From Paenibacillus sabuli (GTDB lineage: Bacteria; Bacillota; Bacilli; Paenibacillales; Paenibacillaceae): a DNA stretch of 64,000 nucleotides. Below the pieces are notes generated by a model. The model worked only from the letters and a program-made list of their open reading frames with translations. It was not told the origin of the DNA and did not search any database. The position numbers and the translations under genes are program-made. Location of the stretch: contig NZ_JACXIZ010000015.1 in NCBI RefSeq assembly GCF_014705605.1, forward strand, positions 124,001-188,000, in the 5' to 3' direction. Below are positions 48,042 through 57,522 of this stretch, one piece after another; the first letter of the stretch is position 1, and each line of letters opens with the position of its first letter.

Positions 48042-51000
48042 ATGATACCGACAGTGAAGCACAAACACACGAAGCAAGGGCTGGCGTTCTTGACATACGG
48101 CGCCCTTTTTTTATTGTTTCTCGGCCTGCTTGCAGGCGCGCGTTGGCTATGGATGCAGGCATTTGAGACGGCCCCGGCTACGCCGAGCGTGAATGGGATC
48201 GTCCATATGGAGCAGGTGGAGCTGGAGAATGCGCCTCCGTTTTTTTTGGACGGCCAGTGGCAGTTCTATCCCGGCACGCTCCTGCATGCCAGGGACGAGC
48301 GGCCCGCTGATGCCGAGACCGTCGCCGTGCCGGGCAACTGGACGAATGCTCCAGGACGCTCGGATGAAGACCATGCTTATGGCTACGGCACGTACAGGCT
48401 CATCATCCGGACCCAGCCGCTTGCGCGCCCGGTCTCGCTGTGGCTGAGCGGCATTCAGAGCGCCTCCGAAGTGGAGATCAACGGGCAGCTCGCGGGGAGC
48501 AGCGGACAGCCGTCCTCCGAGCCGTCGACGTATGTGCCGCTCAAGACCTCTTATGTGGCCACGTATTTCGACGAAGGCGCGACGGAGCTGGAGGTGCTGA
48601 TTCGGGTCGCGAATTTTGACGATGCCGACGAAGGGGGCATGCTGGCCTCGGTGCGGTTCGGCGCGCAGTCCAGCATTGCCCACATGCGCGAGCTGTCCAT
48701 TCAATTTCAGGTCGCCATTTTTTTCATCCTGCTGCTTCACGGTCTATATGCCTGCATTTTGTTCCTGATTCATCAGGAACGGACGCTCTTGTATACGGCA
48801 CTACTGGTCGCGGCTGTCGGCCTGCTGATCGTCAGCGGCTACGACCAGGTCATCTACGACTGGCTGCCGCTCGCGTACGACCAGGTCATCCGGATGCGAT
48901 GGATCGCCTTCTTGTGGCAGAACACGCTGATTCTGATGATATTCCGGCGACTGCTACATCAAGCGGACGGCACAAGGCTGCATCAGGCGCTCCTCGCAGC
49001 GCTGGGGGCGGCCTCCCTGACCCTCGTGTTCGTGCCGGACCGCTATCTCTACGACGGCGCGTTCTCCACGATGCTCGCACTGGTCGGCTACGTGCCGCTG
49101 GTAGGGCTCGTTCCCGTCCTGCTGCGAATGCTCGGACGGCTGAGACAAGATCGCGACATGTGGTTTTTACTGCTCACGGCTGCCGGCATACTCGCCAATC
49201 TCGGCTGGCGGACGTTCGGGACGGCCTACGGGTATCAGGGCTTGTATTATCCGGTCGATGTGCTGGTGACGATTGCAGGATTCTCGACGTATTGGTTCGT
49301 CAAGTATTTTCGCAATGCGCGGGAGAATGCCGCGCTCAACGAGCAGCTGCGAGCCGAAGCCGCGCACAAGGACCAGTTCCTGGCGAATACCTCCCACGAG
49401 CTGCGCACGCCGCTGCATGGTATCATGAACCTCACCCAGTCGGTCGTCAACCGACAGGAGGAGACAATGGAATCGGACAGCCGCCGGGACCTGGATACCG
49501 TGCTTCAGATCAGCCGCCGCATGTCGCATATGCTGGACAACCTGCTTGACATCGCCCGGCTGAAGGCGTCGCGGATCCGGCTGCAGCTGGAGCCGCTGCG
49601 GATGCAGGCGGTCGTGCCCGGGGTGCTCGGCATGTTCAAGGTGATGCTGGAGGGCAAGCCGATCGAGCTGCGGATGGAGCTGCCGCCTCATCTGCCGGCC
49701 GTCAGCGGGGACGAGCGGCGGCTCGTGCAGGTGCTCTATAATCTCATACATAATGCGATCAAATACACCGAACGCGGCTCGGTCGTCGTCAAGGCAGAGG
49801 AGCGGGACGGCAGGATCCGAATGGTCGTGGCCGATACCGGGATCGGAATGGATGAAGCGACACGCGCGCGCGCCTTGCTGCCGTACGAGCAGGGCGAGGC
49901 CGGCCTGCGGGACGGTCGCGGCCTGGGGCTGGGGCTGAGCATCTGCAGCCAGCTGGTGGAGCTGCACGGCGGCGAACTGCGCGTCAGCTCCGAGCCTGGC
50001 GCCGGCTCGGTATTCAGCTTCGAGCTGCCCATGGCCGCGCATCGCGACGCGGACGACGCGCAGGGGACGGTCGCGGCGGAGCCCGTGGCAAGTGCGCTGC
50101 GATTCTACGCTCTAGCGGATCGACGAGAGGCCCAACAAGGGGACGAAGGATGGCAACTGGCAAGTGGACACCATGCCATGCCGCTAGCGAAGGAGGCTGC
50201 CGCTGCCGCAGAGAGACCGCTCGCTCCGGGAGCGCCCGCGAGGATCCTGGCCGTCGACGACGATCCGGTCAATCTGGATGTGCTCTCCCGGATGCTGGAC
50301 GAGCAGTCGTACCGGCTAGATACCGCAACTTCCGGGGCGCAGGCGCTGGAACGCGCAGCGTCCGGCGGCTGGGATCTGGTCATTGCCGATGTCATGATGC
50401 CGGGCATGTCCGGCTACGAGCTGACAGAGCGGCTCAGAGTGCATTATTCCGCGCTTGAGCTGCCGATCGTTCTCCTGACGGCGCGCAGTCAGTCGGCGGA
50501 CATTTACACCGGCTTCGCAGCGGGCGCCAACGATTACCTCGCCAAGCCGGTCGACCCGATCGAGCTCCGTGCTCGCGTGAAGGCGTTAGTGACGGTCAAG
50601 CGCGGATTTCAGGATCGGTTGCGGTGGGAGGCCGCTTATTTGCAGGCCCAGATCCAGCCGCATTTTTTGTTCAACACGCTTAACAGCATCGCTGCGCTCG
50701 TCGAGATCGACACCAAGCGGATGACACAGATGATCAATGCCTTCGCCGCCTATCTGCGCATCAGCTTCGATTACCTCAACACCGACGAGCTGGCTCCGCT
50801 CTCGCGCGAGCTGGAGCTGGTCGAGTCCTATCTGCATATCGAGAAGGAGCGATTCCGCGATCGGCTGGCGATCGTCTGGGAGATCGCGGTGGACACGTCG
50901 CTCATGCTGCCGCCGCTGTCGATTCAGCCGCTGGTGGAGAATGCGGTCCATCACGGTCTGCTCGCCCAGAGCAAGGGCGGCACCTTGACGATCCGTATCG

Positions 51001-51224
51001 TCGAGAGGGAGGCAGGCATACACATCGCAGTCGAGGACGACGGCAAGGGCATGGACGAGGCGACCGTGCGCGCGCTGCTCAGTCCGGCGCCGCAAGGACG
51101 GCGAGGCGTCGGCGTCGCCAATACCCATAGCCGGCTGGTCCGTCTCTATGGCCAGGGCCTGACGATCAAGAGCCGGGTGGGCGCCGGCACGAAGGTATCT
51201 TTTAACTTGCCGGGAGGGGCGTAA
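48042..51224 (+). CDS. Hybrid sensor: 7TM-DISM, HisKA kinase, receiver, then LytS-type kinase
   Basis: 1060 residues. A first helix (about 13-35), an extracellular beta-sandwich (VPGNWTNAPGRSDEDHAYGYGTYRLIIRTQ...), and seven helices (about 225-425) form a 7TMR-DISM sensor. Then HisKA with FLANTSHELRTPLHGI (His near 451), an ATPase with NLIHNAIKYT and GLGLGLSICSQL, a receiver (ILAVDDDPVN near 734, Asp in LVIADVMMPGMSGYE near 780), and a second, LytS/YesM-type kinase (QIQPHFLFNTLNSIAALVEI, VENAVHHGLL, VEDDGKGMDEAT). ATG 48042 after AAGGAAG. The stop overlaps the next ATG (TAATG). Confidence 0.92.
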   Translation: MIPTVKHKHTKQGLAFLTYGALFLLFLGLLAGARWLWMQAFETAPATPSVNGIVHMEQVELENAPPFFLDGQWQFYPGTLLHARDERPADAETVAVPGNWTNAPGRSDEDHAYGYGTYRLIIRTQPLARPVSLWLSGIQSASEVEINGQLAGSSGQPSSEPSTYVPLKTSYVATYFDEGATELEVLIRVANFDDADEGGMLASVRFGAQSSIAHMRELSIQFQVAIFFILLLHGLYACILFLIHQERTLLYTALLVAAVGLLIVSGYDQVIYDWLPLAYDQVIRMRWIAFLWQNTLILMIFRRLLHQADGTRLHQALLAALGAASLTLVFVPDRYLYDGAFSTMLALVGYVPLVGLVPVLLRMLGRLRQDRDMWFLLLTAAGILANLGWRTFGTAYGYQGLYYPVDVLVTIAGFSTYWFVKYFRNARENAALNEQLRAEAAHKDQFLANTSHELRTPLHGIMNLTQSVVNRQEETMESDSRRDLDTVLQISRRMSHMLDNLLDIARLKASRIRLQLEPLRMQAVVPGVLGMFKVMLEGKPIELRMELPPHLPAVSGDERRLVQVLYNLIHNAIKYTERGSVVVKAEERDGRIRMVVADTGIGMDEATRARALLPYEQGEAGLRDGRGLGLGLSICSQLVELHGGELRVSSEPGAGSVFSFELPMAAHRDADDAQGTVAAEPVASALRFYALADRREAQQGDEGWQLASGHHAMPLAKEAAAAAERPLAPGAPARILAVDDDPVNLDVLSRMLDEQSYRLDTATSGAQALERAASGGWDLVIADVMMPGMSGYELTERLRVHYSALELPIVLLTARSQSADIYTGFAAGANDYLAKPVDPIELRARVKALVTVKRGFQDRLRWEAAYLQAQIQPHFLFNTLNSIAALVEIDTKRMTQMINAFAAYLRISFDYLNTDELAPLSRELELVESYLHIEKERFRDRLAIVWEIAVDTSLMLPPLSIQPLVENAVHHGLLAQSKGGTLTIRIVEREAGIHIAVEDDGKGMDEATVRALLSPAPQGRRGVGVANTHSRLVRLYGQGLTIKSRVGAGTKVSFNLPGGA

Positions 51225-52096
51225 TGAACAATCTGTCTGGCCAGACGATAGCCGCGGGGTCACGTCATACGCTCGCCCTGCATCGTGACGGGACGGCAAT
51301 AGCTGTGGGGGACAATACAAGCGGGCAATGCGAGGTCGGCGAGTGGCGCGAACGAATAGCGCTAGCCGTCGGTAATGTCCATAGGGCTGCGAATACCGGA
51401 CAGGCGCATTCCGTCGGTCTCGGCTCAGATGGGACTGTGACAGCAGTCGGCTGGAACAATCACGGGCAATGCGGAGTTGAACACTGGCACAAAATTACGA
51501 GGATAGCGGCGGGGTGGCGGTATACCCTTGGCTTAAAGAACGACGGACGGGTAGGGGCAGTCGGTCGAAATCAGGAAGGCCAGTGCAACGTAGAACACTG
51601 GCGGGATATCGTCGCGCTCACAGGTGGCGACTGGCACACAGTCGGACTGCGATTGGATGGAACGGCGGTCGCCGCTGGAAATAATCGATACAGACAATGT
51701 GAGGTCAGCGATTGGCAAGGTCTTGAAAGCGTGGCCGCGGGTTATTTGCACACCGTAGGGGTAAATGCGGATGGAACGGCTGTAGCGACAGGCTGGGACA
51801 AGTATAAGCAATGCCAGATCAGCAACTGGAATGACCTGCATGCCATTGCGGCGGGCAGTTACCATACCGTAGGCTTGCGAACGGACGGTACGGTAACGGC
51901 GATCGGTCAAAACCGGCATGGACAATGCGAGGTAGGCCATTGGCGTGAAATTGTAGCGATCGCAGCGGGTTGCGCACATACGATCGGCCTGCAAGCTGAT
52001 GGTCGAGTGGTCGCCGCGGGGGACAACACATTTGGCCAGTGCGAGGTCGGCGAATGGCGGAATATTCAGATGCCAGGGGCCAGGCAGCGCTACTGA
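51224..52096 (+). CDS. RCC1-repeat beta-propeller protein
   Basis: 290 residues made of seven repeats of about 40 residues, each with H(T/S)(V/L)(G/A)L...DG(T/R)V.A.G.N..GQCEV..W. This is the bacterial RCC1-like propeller. No signal peptide or membrane segment, so cytoplasmic. Its ATG overlaps the stop of the hybrid kinase (TAATG), implying coupled translation and a possible joint role, for instance as partner of the kinase. Stop overlaps the end of the convergent map gene by 7 bases. Confidence 0.9.
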   Translation: MNNLSGQTIAAGSRHTLALHRDGTAIAVGDNTSGQCEVGEWRERIALAVGNVHRAANTGQAHSVGLGSDGTVTAVGWNNHGQCGVEHWHKITRIAAGWRYTLGLKNDGRVGAVGRNQEGQCNVEHWRDIVALTGGDWHTVGLRLDGTAVAAGNNRYRQCEVSDWQGLESVAAGYLHTVGVNADGTAVATGWDKYKQCQISNWNDLHAIAAGSYHTVGLRTDGTVTAIGQNRHGQCEVGHWREIVAIAAGCAHTIGLQADGRVVAAGDNTFGQCEVGEWRNIQMPGARQRY

Positions 52097-52836
52097 GCCG
52101 TCAGCACAATCGGACCGTCGTTGGTAATCGCGATCGTATGTTCGTATTGGGCGGAGAGCGAGCCGTCGACGGTCCTGGTCGTCCAGCCGTCGGCATCGAG
52201 CATCAAGTACGCTTCCCCGACATTCAGCATCGGCTCGATCGTCAGTACCATGCCTTCCTTCAAGCGAAAGCCTTTGCCGGGCGTGCCGAGATGCGGATAG
52301 CTGGGCGCTTCGTGCATCTCGCGACCTACTCCATGGCCGAGCAGATCGCGCACCACCGCGTATCCGCTCGACTCGGCATGGGATTGCACCGCGTGCATCA
52401 CATCGCCGATGCGGTTGCCGACGCGCGCTTGTTCGATCCCGAGCTCGAGGCATTCCTTGGTGACCCGCATCAGACGGCGCGCTTCGTCGGACACCTCGCC
52501 GACGGCGTAGCACCAAGCGGAATCGCCGATCCATCCGTCAGCCTGCGCCACAATATCAATCGTGACAATGTCGCCGCTTTGAAGCGGCTTGGCATTCGGG
52601 AAGCCATGCGCGATGACGTCGTTGACCGAGGCGCAGGTGGCGTACGGATAGCCGTTGTACCCGACCGTGTACGCCTTGGCGTCGTTTTCCTTCAGGAATC
52701 GCACCGCGAAGGCCTCGATCTCCAGCGTCGTGATCCCTGGCCGGATCATGCCCGCGATGGCGCGATGAAAGGCGGCCACGATGCGGCCGGCTTTTCGCAT
52801 TTCCTCGATTTCGGTTCTCGATTTCAGGATCACCAT
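52090..52836 (-). CDS. map: Methionine aminopeptidase, type I
   Basis: 248 residues. The five metal ligands of the pita-bread fold can be placed: Asp in IVTIDIVAQADG, Asp in GDSAWCYAVG, His in LLGHGVGREMHEAP, Glu in VLTIEPML and Glu in QYEHTIAIT; the substrate His is in ASVNDVIAHGFPN. It removes N-terminal Met from new proteins. Its start overlaps the TetR gene end by 7 bases. Away from the ribosomal operon, so probably a second copy. Confidence 0.95.
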   Translation of the reverse strand: MVILKSRTEIEEMRKAGRIVAAFHRAIAGMIRPGITTLEIEAFAVRFLKENDAKAYTVGYNGYPYATCASVNDVIAHGFPNAKPLQSGDIVTIDIVAQADGWIGDSAWCYAVGEVSDEARRLMRVTKECLELGIEQARVGNRIGDVMHAVQSHAESSGYAVVRDLLGHGVGREMHEAPSYPHLGTPGKGFRLKEGMVLTIEPMLNVGEAYLMLDADGWTTRTVDGSLSAQYEHTIAITNDGPIVLTAQ

Positions 52837-53444
52837 GTCTGTTCACGCTCCCTAGGCCTCAGGCCCGAAAAAATCATTGCGACGACCCGATCCGCATCCA
52901 GCTCCGCTTGTGTCTGATGGTGGATGGCCAGGGCCGCACAGCCGATCAGCGAGCCGAAGAGGACATTGGCCGTTATTTCCGGCGACGCGGCATCCAGTTC
53001 TTCTCGAACCGCACTCGCCAAGGGCGAAAAGATTCGTTTTTGAAATTCTTCCGACAGCTTGCCGAACCGATTGCCCGGAAAGTGATGAAAATTATCTGCC
53101 ACCGTCTTCAGCAAAATAAACATCGACGGCTGCGCCATGACGCCGCCGAGCAGCCGGCGACACAGCAGCTCCGCGCGCGGCAACCGCGCATCGCGAGGAT
53201 CGCCGTCCGGCTGGATTGTCTTCTCAGCGATGTCCAGCGCGTCCCACAGCAGGTCCTCCAGCAGCATGTGCTTGTTCTTGTAATAATGATACACGGTGCC
53301 GTAGCCAAGCTCCGCCTTGTCGGCGACATCGCGTACCTCCAGCTGCATGCCTTTTTCCAGGTACACCTGTGCGGCGGCATGCATGATTTGCTTCATCCGC
53401 ATTTCCCGAATGGCGTCGTTTTGTTCTTTTGTGCGCGGGGACAT
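52830..53444 (-). CDS. TetR/AcrR-family regulator
   Basis: 204 residues. Helix-turn-helix: QIMHAAAQVYLEKGMQLEVRDVADKAELGYGTVYHYYKNKHMLLEDLL. Start ATG 53444 with AAGGAGG upstream. Translationally coupled to map downstream, an unusual partnership. A TTGAC...GTCAA palindrome (53473-53492) upstream overlaps a minus-strand TTGACA -35, suggesting autorepression. Confidence 0.9.
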   Translation of the reverse strand: MSPRTKEQNDAIREMRMKQIMHAAAQVYLEKGMQLEVRDVADKAELGYGTVYHYYKNKHMLLEDLLWDALDIAEKTIQPDGDPRDARLPRAELLCRRLLGGVMAQPSMFILLKTVADNFHHFPGNRFGKLSEEFQKRIFSPLASAVREELDAASPEITANVLFGSLIGCAALAIHHQTQAELDADRVVAMIFSGLRPREREQTW

Positions 53445-53472
53445 GGCGCCTCCTTATTTAGACCTTATTCTT

Positions 53473-53550
53473 TTGACCTACTGTAATGTCAACTAAAAAT
53501 GACTATACGCGATTTCATGAGATTAAGCAAGCAAACAAGTGCATGAAATC
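53473..53550. promoter_or_regulatory. Palindromes in the TetR/WYL divergent region
   Basis: TTGAC-N10-GTCAA (53473-53492) covers the probable -35 (TTGACA on the minus strand) of the TetR-map operon. A separate 9-bp inverted repeat, GATTTCATG (53511-53519) and CATGAAATC (53542-53550), lies between the two divergent genes. Confidence 0.45.
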
Positions 53551-53628
53551 AGACAACCCGTGACATATTTCTGATGTATACTAAAAGCAAATCACCGATC
53601 ACCCGTAGTCCGAAAGGAGGCGCCCATT

Positions 53629-54582
53629 TTGCGAGCCGATCGATTGCTTTCCATCCTATTGCTGCTGCAAAATCAAGGTCGGATCACCTCGCGCGAGCTG
53701 GCGGAGCGACTGGAGGTCTCGGAACGTACGATTTTTCGCGACATGGACGCGCTGAGCACGGCCGGCATTCCCGTCTACGCCGAGCGGGGCGCGGGAGGCG
53801 GGTGGAGGCTCGCCGAGGGCTACCGGACCAATCTGACAGGAATGAAAGCCGAGGAGATCGGATCGTTGCTGCTTTCCCGTCCGTCCAAGCTGCTGCATGA
53901 TCTTGGCATTGGCGATCATTTCGAAGCGGCTTTTCAAAAATTGTTGGCCGCGTCGCCGGCCGCCATTCGTAAAAATGCGGACCTGGTGCGAGAGCGTATG
54001 CTGATCGACGGTGCCGGCTGGCATCAGTCGAAGGAGAGTTTCGCATACCTGGCGACGGTGCAGGATGCAGTCTGGACGGAGAAGATGCTATACATCCGGT
54101 ACCGCAAGGCCGAAGCGATCGTGGAACGCACGATCGGTCCGCTCGGCATCGTCGCGAAACGAAACGTCTGGTACGTCGTGGGGCAAACGGACGATGAGCT
54201 GCGCACCTACCGCGTCTCGCGACTCGTCGATGCCCGGATGCAGGAAGCGCGCTTCGAGCGTCCTGCAGATTTCGACCTCGAGCGCTACTGGGCCCAATCG
54301 ACGGCGGCTTTCAAGGAAAGCCTGCCGCGCTATCCCGCAAGGTTGAAGGTGCATCGCGACCTGCAAGCGCGACTCGATAACGAGCGCTATGCCAAAATCA
54401 TCCGTGTCGAGGAATCTGCGGCAGGCAGCGAATGGTCGGAGCTGGACGTGGAGTTCCAGACGCTCGAGTCCGCCTGCTCGATCCTGCTCAGCTTCGGCGC
54501 TCTGGTCGAGGTGCTGGCCCCGGACGATTTGCGCGCGCGGGTCGCGTCCGAAATAAAAGCGGCTGCGCAATTTTACGCTTGA
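53629..54582 (+). CDS. HTH-WYL transcriptional regulator
   Basis: 317 residues. N-terminal HTH_11 (RADRLLSILLLLQNQGRITSRELAERLEVSERTIFRDMDALSTAGIPVYAERGAGGGWRL) and a WYL-type ligand domain (YIRYRKAEAIVERTIGPLGIVAKRNVWYVVGQT, with WYV replacing WYL) and WCX end. TTG 53629, nine bases after AAAGGAGGCG. Typical of regulators of small stress or drug-response loci; possible target is the reductase gene downstream. Confidence 0.9.
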   Translation: MRADRLLSILLLLQNQGRITSRELAERLEVSERTIFRDMDALSTAGIPVYAERGAGGGWRLAEGYRTNLTGMKAEEIGSLLLSRPSKLLHDLGIGDHFEAAFQKLLAASPAAIRKNADLVRERMLIDGAGWHQSKESFAYLATVQDAVWTEKMLYIRYRKAEAIVERTIGPLGIVAKRNVWYVVGQTDDELRTYRVSRLVDARMQEARFERPADFDLERYWAQSTAAFKESLPRYPARLKVHRDLQARLDNERYAKIIRVEESAAGSEWSELDVEFQTLESACSILLSFGALVEVLAPDDLRARVASEIKAAAQFYA

Positions 54583-54669
54583 TTATAAATTGCGGCGGGA
54601 ATGATGACATGAGATGACATATAGAGACGCTATAATAAAGGGGAAATGAACGGAGAGGAGCAATCAGGG

Positions 54670-55218
54670 ATGACGCGTAAAATCATTTTGGACCTGGCAG
54701 TCACGTTAGACGGCTTTATCGAAGGCAAAAATGGGGAAATTGATTGGTGCATCATGGACGAAGAGATGGGGTTCGCCGATTTTGTCAATCGAATCGACAC
54801 CATCCTGTATGGACGAAAAAGCTACGAACTATGGCGTACCTTCGATTCGGAAGCGGAAGGGTCGGATGCCGATCAAGCGATTGGGGATCTTATTCGCGGC
54901 AAAGAAAAAGTGGTATTTTCCAGAACCAAACGTGCCATCGACGACGGTGTGCTCGTGATCAACGACCGCGTGCGCGAACAAGTCGAGCACATAAAGGCGC
55001 AGCCGGGACGAGATCTCTGGTTATATGGCGGCGCAAGCTTGATCTCGACGTTTATCGAGCTGGAATTGATCGACGAATACCGGCTATCCGTTCATCCCGT
55101 GGTATTGGGGGAGGGCAAGCCGTTGTTCGTGGACGTAAAAAAACGATTGAACCTCAAGCTGATCGAGACCAAAACGTTTGGCTCCGGCGTGGTACAGCTC
55201 GTTTATCGCAGCGCCTAA
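54670..55218 (+). CDS. RibD C-terminal/dihydrofolate reductase-like protein
   Basis: 182 residues of the YwjB/YyaP group: ILDLAVTLDGFIEGKNGEIDW, LYGRKSYELW, LWLYGGASLISTFIELELIDEYRLSVHPVVLGEGKPLF. The fold binds NADPH. The DHFR active-site acid is not evident, so the reaction is unknown. ATG 54670 with GGAGAGGAG at 54650-54658; ATG 54646 precedes that site. Confidence 0.9.
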   Translation: MTRKIILDLAVTLDGFIEGKNGEIDWCIMDEEMGFADFVNRIDTILYGRKSYELWRTFDSEAEGSDADQAIGDLIRGKEKVVFSRTKRAIDDGVLVINDRVREQVEHIKAQPGRDLWLYGGASLISTFIELELIDEYRLSVHPVVLGEGKPLFVDVKKRLNLKLIETKTFGSGVVQLVYRSA

Positions 55219-55291
55219 AAGTACGGTGAAAAACGAACGCCGCCATGCCCGAAACGCGTTTTTGGCGCTGCATGACGAACAAGCCTCCAGT

Positions 55292-55338
55292 GAGCAGTGA
55301 CGGATGCTTCATAGGTTCCGTGACTGCTCTATTTTTTA
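55292..55338 (+). terminator. Terminator after the reductase-like gene
   Basis: GAGCAGTGACGG pairs with CCGTGACTGCTC (one mismatch) and is followed by ATTTTTT. It reaches the end of the convergent WYL gene. Confidence 0.7.
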
Positions 55339-56289
55339 CAAGTCCATCCTCGCACGCAGTGCCTCCCGCACCTCCTCCGGTAATTCCCGAATCTTGATAT
55401 CCTTCCCCAGGAATAGCAGCCAGCTTGTGAAAGCTTCCACTTCATCCGGCACTCCGACCTGGACGAAGGTTTTTAGGCGCGCCGTCGTCTGATACGGATT
55501 CGTGTAGGCCAACGACAGTTTGAAAGGATGATACTTTTTGAACTGGGCAATCGCCAGCGGTCCAAGATCCAGGATCAGGTTGCATGCGTCCTCCTGCTTG
55601 CGCAGCCGCTCGACGATTTTTTTCAGGGCGGTTCGCTTTTTATTGGGGAGTGGCTCCACATGGACTAGATTGTCCACCGGTATCATTTGTTTTTTGTTCG
55701 CTTCAAGGTTATAAGTCTCAAGCTGCCAAATCATTTTGTCGCGATACAGATACAGCAAATAAACGGCATACGACCGGGTGGAGCCGCCTTCTTCGACCGA
55801 GACCGCCAAGTATCTGTCCTTGAGCAACAGTTGAATGAGCTGCTCCAGCATCGGATGAGGCAGATCCGATAGATCCAGCAAGTCGGGATTGTGAGGATTG
55901 GTGCCTTCAAACAGGAGCAGTTGATTCAACAGCACCAGATCGTCTTGCTGATGAGCCGAGAGCAAGCCGAGCAGCTTCTCCGCCAACGTGTGACGGCTTT
56001 TGAGATAAGGGAGCTGCTGGTTGCGGGTAGCCAAGAACGCAAGAAACAGCGCTTTGACCTCGTTATCCGTGAAGCGAACCGGAGGCAAAACGGCATTTTT
56101 CATGACAAAGTATCCGCCGTCCCGGCCCACCTCGGCGACAAGCGGCATGCCCATGGCCTCGATTTCCCGTACATCCCGCGATGCTGTCGATCGCGAGATA
56201 TCGAATTCGCGCATCAGCTCGGAGAGGGTGAAGTGCGCGCGGTTGTTGATGTAGCGCATCATGACATTGATCCGTTCTACTTTTTTCAT
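55336..56289 (-). CDS. HTH-WYL transcriptional regulator (YafY-like)
   Basis: 317 residues. DeoR-like helix-turn-helix (HFTLSELMREFDISRSTASRDVREIEAMGMPLVAEVGRDGGYFV) and a WYL domain (YAVYLLYLYRDKMIWQLETYNLEANKKQMIPVDNL). Divergent from the DoxX-GyrI-unknown cluster and probably its regulator. Not close in sequence to the WYL protein at 53629. Confidence 0.9.
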   Translation of the reverse strand: MKKVERINVMMRYINNRAHFTLSELMREFDISRSTASRDVREIEAMGMPLVAEVGRDGGYFVMKNAVLPPVRFTDNEVKALFLAFLATRNQQLPYLKSRHTLAEKLLGLLSAHQQDDLVLLNQLLLFEGTNPHNPDLLDLSDLPHPMLEQLIQLLLKDRYLAVSVEEGGSTRSYAVYLLYLYRDKMIWQLETYNLEANKKQMIPVDNLVHVEPLPNKKRTALKKIVERLRKQEDACNLILDLGPLAIAQFKKYHPFKLSLAYTNPYQTTARLKTFVQVGVPDEVEAFTSWLLFLGKDIKIRELPEEVREALRARMDL

Positions 56290-56314
56290 TTTGCCCTCTA
56301 AACAGGTTCAAATT

Positions 56315-56342
56315 TTGACATGGTTTAACGGTAGTATATACC
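56315..56342 (+). promoter_or_regulatory. Promoter of the DoxX cluster
   Basis: TTGACA (56315-56320), 16-base spacer, TATACC (56337-56342), 110 bases before the DoxX start. Confidence 0.5.
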
Positions 56343-56452
56343 TAACAAGCGAAAAAAGAAATCGCTTGAATCCGCTATAGGAACAGAAACCAAAAGAACG
56401 AAGGGAGGACCGGCTGATTCGGAAATAAGAACAAGATTGGAGGGAAACGATC

Positions 56453-56875
56453 ATGCCTGCAAAAGCCGGGACCACAATGAAGACACATGCTAAGGCGCGC
56501 TTCGAGACGAAAATCGTCGCCTACTGGACAATCACGATCATTCTTGCGTTATCCATTACCCTTAGCGGAATCGGACAGTTGATGCGGTTCGGAGGGAATG
56601 TCGATCTGGTCACGAATATCGGGTTTCCCTTGTACGTGACCACCATACTGGGCAGCTGGAAATTGCTTGGCGTACTGGCAATTCTCATGCCGGGATGGCC
56701 GCGGCTCAAAGAATGGGCTTATAGCGGACTCTTTTTCCTGATGACAGGCGCGGCCTTGTCGCATGCATTTGCCGGTGATTACGGAGCGTCTGGCTTTCAT
56801 ATCCTGCTTCCGCTCATCTATGCCGCATTGGCCGTCGCTTCTTGGGCGCTCCGTCCGGAAGGCCGCAAATTGTAA
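56453..56875 (+). CDS. DoxX-family membrane protein
   Basis: 140 residues with four membrane helices (VAYWTITIILALSITLSGIGQLM, FPLYVTTILGSWKLLGVLAIL, LKEWAYSGLFFLMTGAALSHAFAG, FHILLPLIYAALAVASWAL). DoxX proteins are often found in redox-stress loci. ATG 56453 after GGAGGG. Followed after 115 bases by the GyrI-like gene. Confidence 0.85.
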   Translation: MPAKAGTTMKTHAKARFETKIVAYWTITIILALSITLSGIGQLMRFGGNVDLVTNIGFPLYVTTILGSWKLLGVLAILMPGWPRLKEWAYSGLFFLMTGAALSHAFAGDYGASGFHILLPLIYAALAVASWALRPEGRKL

Positions 56876-56990
56876 CGGATCAGCACCTCATACGGTGCCA
56901 ATGGTACGAAATCGGAATACATTTTGGTATGATAGACATGATTATTGAAGAAATTGAATCAAATCTCACTAAAAATAAGGAGCTGGGCAT

Positions 56991-57473
56991 ATGTCTGCAG
57001 TCTACACACTTGAGGAAAAAGAAAGCTTTGTCGTCACGGGTATCGGAACGGAGCTGAAGAGCGATTACACGGATTACGAGGGAATGAACAAGGAGAAAGA
57101 AAGCTTTTGGCGGGAGGTGGAGCAGGATGGCCGCCTCGAAGCACTCAAGTGCGTCGCTGCCAACACGTACCTTTTTGCAGTCAACGAAGCGGTCAATCAA
57201 AAGATGATGTATTACGCCGGTGTACTGACCAATGCGGACGTACCGGAAGCAGACCGATTGATTCAGTTCCCGAAAAGCACTTATCTGGTCGTCAAAGGAG
57301 AAGGGAAAACCGCTGACGAGCTGAGCAGCAAGCTGACGGGACTCGCCTTTGGCCAGGCCTTGCCTGCCGCTGATCGCTACGCTTATGTCGGCGGGCCCAA
57401 TGCCACCGTCGAAATGGGCCGAAACGGCGACAAGGTGTATGGCGAAATGTGGATTCCCGTGGTCGCGAAATAG
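56991..57473 (+). CDS. GyrI-like/AraC effector-binding domain protein
   Basis: 160 residues: ESFVVTGIGTELKSDYTDYEGMNKEKESFWREV..., YYAGVLTN, FPKSTYLVVKGEG, GEMWIPVV. The single SOUL/GyrI-like fold binds small molecules; stand-alone members may sequester or hydrolyse toxic compounds. ATG 56991 after AAGGAG. Confidence 0.83.
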   Translation: MSAVYTLEEKESFVVTGIGTELKSDYTDYEGMNKEKESFWREVEQDGRLEALKCVAANTYLFAVNEAVNQKMMYYAGVLTNADVPEADRLIQFPKSTYLVVKGEGKTADELSSKLTGLAFGQALPAADRYAYVGGPNATVEMGRNGDKVYGEMWIPVVAK

Positions 57474-57522
57474 CACCGAGCACACAATCCTGCCAATTGA
57501 AAGAATGAAAGGAGAACAGCAA

